From contig NZ_CP015118.1 in assembly GCF_002116905.1 (NCBI RefSeq), positions 4,836,001 to 4,900,000 of the forward strand: a stretch of DNA of 64,000 nt, given 5' to 3'. The position numbers were made by a program, and so were the translations under genes. The stretch comes from Piscinibacter gummiphilus. Lineage in GTDB: Bacteria > Pseudomonadota > Gammaproteobacteria > Burkholderiales > Burkholderiaceae_C. Positions 57,902-64,000 of the stretch are shown piece by piece (position 1 is the first letter of the stretch; each line of letters starts with the position of its first letter). The notes beneath the pieces were generated by a model, which was given only the letters and a program-made list of their open reading frames with translations, did not search any database and had not been told where the DNA came from.

Positions 57902-58732
57902 GTGAGCGAAGTTGAAGAAGCAGTCCATCCCTCGGCTCACCGACAAGGCGAGGCGTTGGCGCACGACGGCAGGCGCATTGCCTGGACCGAGGTCGGAGCA
58001 GGCGAAACAGCGCTTCTGTTCCTGCACGGCTGGTGCTGCGACCAGTCGAGCTGGCGGCACCAGATGGCCGCATTCGCCGACCGCTTCCGATGTGTCAGCC
58101 TGGACCTCGCCGGCCATGGCAGGACTTCCGCCATCGCCCCCGCGGAGACGACCCTCGTGGCCATGGCCTCCGACGTACACCTCGTGCGCGAGGCGCTCGG
58201 CCTGGTCAACGTCTTCCTGGTGGGTCACTCGATGGGGGGCCCGGTGGCGGTCGAGGCCGCGCGCCACAACCCGGATGGCGTTCTGGGCATCGTCGGTGTC
58301 GACACCCTGACGGATGCACGCATGTACGCACGCCGCCCCGAAGAGGAGATCGCCACGCGCCTGGAGCCGCTCGAGGCCGACCTGCCAGGGTCGATCGCCG
58401 GACTGGTGCGGATGATCACCCTCGTCGACCGGAATGGCGCCGGTGTCGTCGACGAACTGACCGCCACGATGGCATCGGTGCCGCCGTCGGTGGCGATCCC
58501 GTCCATGCGCGCGCTGCTGGCGTGGGACATCGATGAACGGTGGCCGCGGGCGGGTGTGTCGGTCCAGGCGATCAACTCTCGAGCGCTCATTCCCTTGATC
58601 GAGGAGCTGCCGCGTCGCGAACGGTTGACGGTTCGAACAATGGCGGACGTCGGGCACTTCCCCATGCTGGAGGACCCCGACGCGTTCAACGCCGAGCTCT
58701 CGGCCTTGCTGGGCGAATTGCCTTGGCCGTAG
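57902..58732 (+). CDS. Alpha/beta hydrolase, Ser nucleophile
   Basis: A 276-residue soluble hydrolase. LLFLHGWCCDQSSWRHQM near residue 40 forms the oxyanion region, LVGHSMGGPVAVEA near 104 holds the nucleophile Ser, and ADVGHFPMLEDPDAF near 250 holds the catalytic His. It lacks a signal peptide, so it acts in the cytoplasm, unlike the hydrolase at 55939. I chose the GTG at 57902, preceded by GGAGAG seven bases away; no ATG gives a sensible length. It may be an esterase, lactonase or similar enzyme. The sensor kinase gene follows directly. Confidence 0.87.
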   Translation: MSEVEEAVHPSAHRQGEALAHDGRRIAWTEVGAGETALLFLHGWCCDQSSWRHQMAAFADRFRCVSLDLAGHGRTSAIAPAETTLVAMASDVHLVREALGLVNVFLVGHSMGGPVAVEAARHNPDGVLGIVGVDTLTDARMYARRPEEEIATRLEPLEADLPGSIAGLVRMITLVDRNGAGVVDELTATMASVPPSVAIPSMRALLAWDIDERWPRAGVSVQAINSRALIPLIEELPRRERLTVRTMADVGHFPMLEDPDAFNAELSALLGELPWP

Positions 58733-58740
58733 CCTCGGCC

Positions 58741-60030
58741 ATGGCCCTGTTGGCAGGGTTGCTCGCATGCTGGGGTGCGTGGGCATGGCTTCGGCGTCTG
58801 CTGCACCGCGTGCACGCCGCCGAGGCACGCGCGGAGCAGCTCTACCGCACGCACTTCGACGACGCGCCCATCGCCATGCTCCAGGAGGACTGGTCGGGTG
58901 TGAAGGCCCTGGTCGACCAGCTCGTCGCATCGGGCGTCGAAGACCTGGAGGGGTACCTGAAGGACCACCCGGACTTCTTCTTCGAGGCGCGCAAGACCCA
59001 CGTCTTCCTCGACGCCAACCGGGCGACCGTGGCCCTGTTCGGCGCGAAGGACAAGGCGGACTTCCTCGCCCGGGCCCCCACGCTGCTCCCCGGCTCGCCG
59101 GAAAGCAACATCCACGTCATCCGCGCGTTCGCAAAGGGGCACGGGTTCGCGCAGGGCGAGCGCATTCTTCACACGATGGATGGCCGCAAGGTGCCGATCC
59201 TCTGGCAGGTCAACATCCCCGCAGGCCGCGCGGATCGCTTGGTTTTCCTCGCCACGAACGTCACCTCGCTGAAGGAGGCCGAGGAGGCGCTGATGACGGC
59301 GCAGGCGGAGCTGGCACACGCCGCGCGGGTCGCCGTGCTGGGAGAGCTGGCCGCGTCGATCACCCATGAGGTCAACCAACCCCTCGGAGCCATCCAGTTG
59401 TTCGCCGACACGGCCTTGCGGTGGATCGACCGTCCCGAACCCAATCTCACGCGCGCCCGGGCCAGCATCGGGCGCATCGCACGCAGCGCGGAGCAGGCCT
59501 CGAACGTCATCCGCAAGATGCATCAGTTCGTCCGGAAGACCCCGCCCGAGACCACGGCCCTCGACGTCCGCGAGGTGCTCTCCGACACGCTGCTCCTGGT
59601 CGAACGCGCCGCGGCCAAGCACCAGGTCACCCTGGATCTGGTGATCGCGCCGGACCTGCCCCCGGCCCGCGGCGATCGCGTGCAGCTCCAGCAGGTGCTG
59701 GTGAACCTGACCATGAACGCCATCCATTCGGTGGCGGTTCAACCGGCGAGCGAGCGCGAGGTGAGATTGCGAGCCGAACTCGACCCGGAAGGCCGGCTGC
59801 GGTTCTCTTGCGAGGACACCGGCCCCGGCGTCGCACCTCACCACCTTCCGAAGATCTTCGAGCCCTTCTTCTCGACCCGAACAGGAGGACTGGGGCTCGG
59901 GCTCGCGATCTGCAGGTCCATCGTGGAGGCGCACGGGGGTGCGTTGCGTGCCGAGAATCGATCGGCAGGCGGTGCGCGGTTCCAGTTCGAACTTCCGGTT
60001 CACGAATCCGGAAGCGGCGCCGCGCCTTGA
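58741..60030 (+). CDS. Membrane-anchored PAS sensor histidine kinase
   Basis: About 429 residues. One N-terminal helix (residues 1-22, LLAGLLACWGAWAWLRRLL) anchors it. A PAS-type domain follows (about 35-180) with FDDAPIAMLQEDWSG and FLDANRATVALFGA. HisKA has the phospho-His in ASITHEVNQPLGAIQLF near 210, the FixL-type H box. The HATPase has LVNLTMNAIHSV, DTGPGV and GGLGLGLAI. The start is uncertain: the ATG at 58741 has no ribosome site, and a TTG at 58723 would overlap the hydrolase gene. It is a close paralogue of the next kinase and a likely partner of the FixJ-type regulator. Confidence 0.88.
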   Translation: MALLAGLLACWGAWAWLRRLLHRVHAAEARAEQLYRTHFDDAPIAMLQEDWSGVKALVDQLVASGVEDLEGYLKDHPDFFFEARKTHVFLDANRATVALFGAKDKADFLARAPTLLPGSPESNIHVIRAFAKGHGFAQGERILHTMDGRKVPILWQVNIPAGRADRLVFLATNVTSLKEAEEALMTAQAELAHAARVAVLGELAASITHEVNQPLGAIQLFADTALRWIDRPEPNLTRARASIGRIARSAEQASNVIRKMHQFVRKTPPETTALDVREVLSDTLLLVERAAAKHQVTLDLVIAPDLPPARGDRVQLQQVLVNLTMNAIHSVAVQPASEREVRLRAELDPEGRLRFSCEDTGPGVAPHHLPKIFEPFFSTRTGGLGLGLAICRSIVEAHGGALRAENRSAGGARFQFELPVHESGSGAAP

Positions 60031-60032
60031 CG

Positions 60033-61304
60033 ATGACCGAGCATCCCTCTCCCAGTCCGGCCATCGCAGAAGCGCTGGATGCAGCCGATGCGAGGCGCGA
60101 ACTCGAGTACCACAAGGTTCTTCATCGCGCCTTGTTCGACGATGCCCCCGTTCCGATGATGCTGGAGGACTGGACCGGCATCAAGGCCATGGTGCGGGAA
60201 CTTCGAGCTGCCGGCGTCGAGGACTGGGAGGCGTACTTCGCCACCCACCCCGAGTTTTTCGTCCGTGCGCAGCAGCACCTCGTCTACCTCGATGCCAACA
60301 AGGCCACCATCGCGCTGTTCGGCGCCGAGAGCAAGGAGAAGTTCTTCCACGCGGTGCGGGAGCTGCTTCCGAAGGACCCGGGCAGCGACAGCGAGATCGT
60401 GCGGGCCATGGCCCGGGGCGATCGGGTCGCGCGGGGGGAGCGCCACATCCGGACGTTCGACGGGCGGAGACTCGCCATCATGTGGCAGGTGGACGTGTCG
60501 CTGGATTCGTCGGACCCCATGCTCTTCATCGCCATCGACATCACGGAGCGGATGAACACGGAGGAAGCGCTGCTGAAGGCACAGGCCGAGCTGACGCACG
60601 CGGCGCGGGCCGCGGTCCTCGGTGAGATGGCCGCGTCGATCGCTCACGAGGTGAACCAGCCGCTGGCCGCGATCTCGATCAACGCGGACTCGGCGCTTCG
60701 GTGGCTGGAACGAGACGTGCCGGACCTCGCCCGGGCACGTGCGAGCCTGCAGAAGATCGTCAGGAGCGCTCGCCATGCCGGAGACGTGGTGCGCAAGATC
60801 AAGGGTTTCGTGCGCAAGGAGCCACCCGAGTACGGCACCTTGAACATCGGGGACGTGCTCATCGACGCCGAACTCATCGTCCAGCGCGAAGCCCGCGACA
60901 GCCACGTCGTGCTGAAGTTCGAGGTCGACTCCGGCGTACCCGGTGTAAGGGGCGTCAAGGTGCAGGTCCAGCAAGTCCTGGTCAACCTCGTCATGAACGC
61001 GATCCATGCGCTGGCCGAGCACGCCGGACCGGCGCGTCGGGTGAACGTCCTCGTCAGGGCCGGGAGCGCCGGCAAGGTCGAGTTCGAGGTGCGCGACAGC
61101 GGGCCCGGCATCCCTCACGCGGATCTCGATCGCATCTTCGAACCCTTCTTCTCCACGAAATCGGAAGGCCTCGGCCTCGGGCTGTCGATCTGCCGGTCGA
61201 TCGTCGAAGCGCACGGGGGGTCGATCCGTGCGTTCAACCACGCATCGGGCGCGGCATTCGTGTTCGAACTCGTGGGCGTGTCCGAAAGACCATTCGATCG
61301 CTGA
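60033..61304 (+). CDS. Soluble PAS sensor histidine kinase, paralogue of the preceding kinase
   Basis: A 423-residue kinase built like the gene before it but without the membrane helix. The PAS part (about 20-175) has FDDAPVPMMLEDWTG and YLDANKATIALFGA. HisKA has ASIAHEVNQPLAAISIN near residue 207, and the HATPase has LVNLVMNAIHAL, DSGPGIP and EGLGLGLSI. The ATG at 60033 starts two bases after the upstream stop, so both kinases are made from one transcript. The pair reads as a tandem duplication that diverged, one sensing at the membrane and one in the cytoplasm. Confidence 0.92.
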   Translation: MTEHPSPSPAIAEALDAADARRELEYHKVLHRALFDDAPVPMMLEDWTGIKAMVRELRAAGVEDWEAYFATHPEFFVRAQQHLVYLDANKATIALFGAESKEKFFHAVRELLPKDPGSDSEIVRAMARGDRVARGERHIRTFDGRRLAIMWQVDVSLDSSDPMLFIAIDITERMNTEEALLKAQAELTHAARAAVLGEMAASIAHEVNQPLAAISINADSALRWLERDVPDLARARASLQKIVRSARHAGDVVRKIKGFVRKEPPEYGTLNIGDVLIDAELIVQREARDSHVVLKFEVDSGVPGVRGVKVQVQQVLVNLVMNAIHALAEHAGPARRVNVLVRAGSAGKVEFEVRDSGPGIPHADLDRIFEPFFSTKSEGLGLGLSICRSIVEAHGGSIRAFNHASGAAFVFELVGVSERPFDR

Positions 61305-61390
61305 TCGAACGGGTGTTCCGCGCGGCAGCGGGTCTTCATAGCATTTGCACAGGCGAATGCGAGACCGCGAGCCGTACACAAGGAACCCCG

Positions 61391-62683
61391 ATGTCCGAAG
61401 AATCGAATCTGTTGTCCTCCCACGGCATCGCACGTCGTGACGTCGTGCGTGCCCTGGCCCGCGGCGCCTCCGCCGTGGCCCTGTCTTCCACCCTCTGGTC
61501 CCGAGGTGTCCTGGCGGCGGAGCCGGCAGCGCCGGGCGAGGCGATCACGCCCTTCCGCGTGGCCGTGCCACAAGCTGCGATCAACGACCTCAAGCGCCGG
61601 CTGGCCGCCACGCGGTGGCCCGAGCGGAGCACGGTGAACGACTGGTCCCAGGGCGTGCCGCTCGAATCGGCGAAGGCGCTGGTGACCTACTGGCACGACC
61701 GCCACGACTGGCGGCGATTCGAGCGCACCCTCAACAGCCATCCCCAGTTCCGCACGCGGATCGACGGGCTCGGCATCCACTTCATCCACGTCAAGTCGAG
61801 GCACGAGAACGCGTTGCCGATCATCCTGACGCACGGGTGGCCCGGCTCCGTCGCGGAGTTCATCCGGGTCATCGCCCCGCTGACCGATCCGACCGCCCAC
61901 GGCGGACGTGCCGAAGACGCGTTCCACGTCGTGATCCCGTCGCTGCCGGGCTTCGGGTGGTCCGACAAGCCGGCGGAGACCGGGTGGGACGTGGTCCGAA
62001 CGGCGAAGGCCTGGGGTGTCCTGATGAAACGCCTCGGCTACTCGCGCTGGGTGGCGCAAGGGGGCGACTGGGGCGCGGGCGTGACCCACGCGCTCGCCCA
62101 CCTGAAGCCGGAGGGCTTGATCGCGGCGCACGTCAACTGGCAGTTCGTGTTCCCCGCCAAGATGCCCGAGAACCCCACACCGGAGGAGAAGGCCGCGATG
62201 GAGGCTGTGGGGCGTTTCGCCAACGACCAGTTCGGCTACTTCAAGCAGCAGGCCACGCGGCCACAGACCCTCGGATACGCCCTCGCCGACTCCCCCGCGG
62301 GACAGGCGACCTGGATCTACGAGAAGTTCCAGGCGTGGACGGACAACCAGGGGCGGCCCGAGGACGCGTTGTCGATGGACGCGATGCTCGACGACATCTC
62401 CGTCTACTGGTTCACCAACTCGGCGGCATCGTCCGCCCGGATCTACTGGGAGAACACGCAGAAGGGCAACACCGGCTTCGATGGCGGGATCATCGATCTC
62501 CCGATGGCCGCGACCGTGTTTCCCAAGGAGATCTTCCGCGCGCCGAAGGCGTGGGCCCAGGCGCACTGGCCGAACCTCATCTACTGGAACGAGGTGGATC
62601 GCGGCGGGCACTTCGCCGCATTCGAACAGCCGCAGCTGTTCTCGGAAGAGATGCGCAAGGCGTTTCGTTCCGTCCGCACCTGA
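61391..62683 (+). CDS. Exported epoxide hydrolase (EHN family)
   Basis: A 430-residue enzyme of the microsomal/juvenile-hormone epoxide hydrolase type. A Tat-like signal (ARRDVVRALARGASAVAL) covers 1-43. The EHN domain starts at ITPFRVAVPQAAINDLKRRL near 51. The catalytic fold has THGWPGSVAEF near 140, the Asp nucleophile in QGGDWGAGVTHAL near 222 and the His in DRGGHFAAFEQP near 408. The lid tyrosine is likely in the 300-350 region. It hydrates epoxides to diols outside the cytoplasm. It follows the two kinases after 86 bases and precedes an NTF2-like gene. Confidence 0.93.
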   Translation: MSEESNLLSSHGIARRDVVRALARGASAVALSSTLWSRGVLAAEPAAPGEAITPFRVAVPQAAINDLKRRLAATRWPERSTVNDWSQGVPLESAKALVTYWHDRHDWRRFERTLNSHPQFRTRIDGLGIHFIHVKSRHENALPIILTHGWPGSVAEFIRVIAPLTDPTAHGGRAEDAFHVVIPSLPGFGWSDKPAETGWDVVRTAKAWGVLMKRLGYSRWVAQGGDWGAGVTHALAHLKPEGLIAAHVNWQFVFPAKMPENPTPEEKAAMEAVGRFANDQFGYFKQQATRPQTLGYALADSPAGQATWIYEKFQAWTDNQGRPEDALSMDAMLDDISVYWFTNSAASSARIYWENTQKGNTGFDGGIIDLPMAATVFPKEIFRAPKAWAQAHWPNLIYWNEVDRGGHFAAFEQPQLFSEEMRKAFRSVRT

Positions 62684-62724
62684 TGCCCTCTCTTCCCATC
62701 CCACGTCGTCAACAGGAAACGAAC

Positions 62725-63198
62725 ATGCCCATGGCCCCCACCGCGACCGCGAGCCTGAACGAGCAGGTGATTCGCGAACTCTACGAAGCTGCCGAGGTCC
62801 AGGACGTCGAGCGTTTTGTCTCGCTCTTCGCACCGAACGGCTATTTCTGGGACGTGTCCGCCGGGGCCAAATACTTCGGCGACGACATCGGCCGCACGGT
62901 CTCGATCTACGCAGCCGCCTTCCCCGACATGCATCGCGCACTCGACAAGTTCTACGTGGTCGGCGACGTCGTCGTGGTCGAACTGTCCCTCAACGGCACG
63001 CACCGCGGCCCCCTGTCGCTGCCCGCGGGGACGATCCAGCGGACCGGCAAGGAAATCCATGCGCCGTGCTGCGACGTCTTCCACCTCGAGGATGGCAAGG
63101 TCACGTCGTTCCACTGCTACACCGCGGCGACGATCCTGCTGGGGCAGTTGGACGTGCTCGGCAACCTCGGGGCGGCCTTCGCGGCCACGCCGACCTGA
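62725..63198 (+). CDS. NTF2/SnoaL-like protein
   Basis: A 157-residue protein of the SnoaL-like NTF2 fold. Typical segments are VIRELYEAAEVQDVERFVSLF near residue 15, a PDMHRALDKFYVVGDVVVVEL strand, NGTHRGPL and TGKEIHAPCCDVFHLEDGKV near 110. Members include isomerases, cyclases and limonene epoxide hydrolase, which shares the fold. Without structure comparison the activity cannot be chosen. It follows the epoxide hydrolase by 41 bases on the same strand with AGGAAAC upstream, and is convergent with the LysR gene. Confidence 0.88.
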   Translation: MPMAPTATASLNEQVIRELYEAAEVQDVERFVSLFAPNGYFWDVSAGAKYFGDDIGRTVSIYAAAFPDMHRALDKFYVVGDVVVVELSLNGTHRGPLSLPAGTIQRTGKEIHAPCCDVFHLEDGKVTSFHCYTAATILLGQLDVLGNLGAAFAATPT

Positions 63199-63216
63199 GC
63201 GCCGGATGCGAAGGTT

Positions 63217-64000
63217 TCACTGCACCACTTTCTGCATGAGCAACGTCCGGATCAGCGGATCCTCGATCTTGCGCTCCGCACTGATCGCATAGATCTGCTC
63301 CGACACCTCGGGCGAACGGCCCAGCAGCTTCAGGCCCTGCCGGCGGGTCAGGTCGGCATGGGACCAGCCCGTCGCCGGGAAGGCGCCCATGCCGTACGCA
63401 CCGAACGTCGCGATCATGCCGCTGTCGGCGAACTCGCCGATGACGTTCGGCCGGATCGACTGCCGTTCGAACCAGAGGCCGATGCGCTCTCGCAGCGCCA
63501 TGTCCGGCGTGGGCAGCAGCAGCGGCAGTTCACCCAGGCACTCGGGAAAGCGCGCGCTCGTCGAGGCCTTCAGCGCGGGCGTCGCGTACCACCGGATCGA
63601 GGCCTCGCCCAGGTGGTGGTTGAACACCTTGAGGTTGGGGTTGGCCGGGGCCGCGCGGTCGGCCAGCACCAGGTCGAGCCGGTGCAGGGCCAGCGCGGCC
63701 AGCATGTCGTGGAAGCCGTACTCCCAGGCCTGCAGGTGCACACCGGGCACGCGCGCCACCGGTTCCAGCAGGCGCTCCACCGCGGCCTTCGGCAGCCCGT
63801 TGGTGATGCCCACCGCGAAGCGCCGGGACGTCGACGTCGCCACCTCGCGCACCGACGCGGCCAGCTGCGTCCCGAGCTGGAAGATCGCGTCCGCATGCCG
63901 GAAGGCCTCCTGACCGGCCTCGGTGAGTTCGAGGCTGCGCCCCGACGACTTGAACAGCGCGAAGCCCAGGGCGCCTTCGAGTTCGCGCACCTGCCCGCTG
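63217..64000 (-). CDS. LysR-family regulator, NhaR-like, 5' end outside window
   Basis: About 261 C-terminal residues of a LysR regulator; the start lies beyond 64000. The end of the HTH linker (QVRELEGALGFALFKSSGRSLELTEAGQ) and most of the effector domain are present. The whole pattern, with HDMLAALALHRLDLVLADR and GEFADSGMIATFGAYGMGAF, matches the NhaR subfamily, whose E. coli member responds to sodium and controls biofilm polysaccharide genes. It is convergent with the NTF2-like gene, so it need not control that cluster. Its target is probably upstream of it, outside the window. Confidence 0.88.
   Translation of the reverse strand, partial: SGQVRELEGALGFALFKSSGRSLELTEAGQEAFRHADAIFQLGTQLAASVREVATSTSRRFAVGITNGLPKAAVERLLEPVARVPGVHLQAWEYGFHDMLAALALHRLDLVLADRAAPANPNLKVFNHHLGEASIRWYATPALKASTSARFPECLGELPLLLPTPDMALRERIGLWFERQSIRPNVIGEFADSGMIATFGAYGMGAFPATGWSHADLTRRQGLKLLGRSPEVSEQIYAISAERKIEDPLIRTLLMQKVVQ

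Overview
The window is GC-rich, densely coded chromosomal DNA of a free-living, motile betaproteobacterium. Gene content and order point to the order Burkholderiales: FlhG beside cheR-cheD-cheB, hemW-rdgB-rph-PP2C-kinase-yicC-gmk-rpoZ-spoT-greB in one neighbourhood, and an AcnD/PrpF-type methylcitrate cluster controlled by PrpR. I place it near the Rubrivivax/Leptothrix/Rhizobacter type of organism only by general resemblance. No rRNA, tRNA, CRISPR array, insertion sequence, phage gene or replication origin was seen, and no gene-free stretch exceeds 300 bases.

Region by region. (1) 1-5743: a urate-to-ureidoglycolate pathway. puuD, uraH, a fused uraD-allantoate amidohydrolase and puuE lie around a divergently read FCD-type GntR regulator. 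The same TGTATACA palindrome lies before both uraH and puuD. (2) 5882-10706: a diguanylate cyclase, flhG and a group II truncated globin coupled by ATGA overlaps, divergent from cheR-cheD-cheB behind a sigma-28-like promoter. (3) 10811-20122: housekeeping genes hemW, rdgB, rph, a PP2C phosphatase and Ser/Thr kinase pair, yicC, gmk, rpoZ, spoT and greB. (4) 20225-23594: two more c-di-GMP enzymes. (5) 23608-31780: a xylose/xyloside cluster read leftwards: binding protein, ROK regulator, Gfo/Idh oxidoreductase, xylB, xylA and GH43 xylosidase. No permease is present. (6) 31921-36007: a subtilisin-like protease with a small neighbour that looks like a stand-alone prodomain inhibitor, then a secreted alpha-amylase with two CBM20 domains. 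(7) 36216-41002: a PAP2-like membrane protein, a KaiC-like double ATPase with a receiver protein, and an OmpR-type two-component system. (8) 41148-44212: msrB, a DipZ-like thiol transporter and msrA, all exported or membrane-bound, forming an envelope methionine sulfoxide repair operon. (9) 44319-53494: a DUF4124 protein, an unknown protein coupled to prpR, and prpB-prpC-acnD-prpF behind a sigma-54 promoter. (10) 53786-63198: an accessory-looking cluster of three response regulators, two paralogous PAS histidine kinases, two Asp-nucleophile epoxide-hydrolase-like enzymes, an SDR, a Ser-type alpha/beta hydrolase and an NTF2-like protein, followed by a truncated NhaR-like LysR gene.

The parts most worth following up are the last cluster (a possible two-component system for epoxide or related lipophilic compounds), the protease and small-protein pair, the cyclase-flhG-globin operon, and the msr operon with its methionine-rich linker beside a divergent two-component system. 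Three copies of a REP-like inverted repeat lie between convergent gene pairs and probably end transcription in both directions.

All calls rest on reading the sequence and knowledge of the families; no database search was run.
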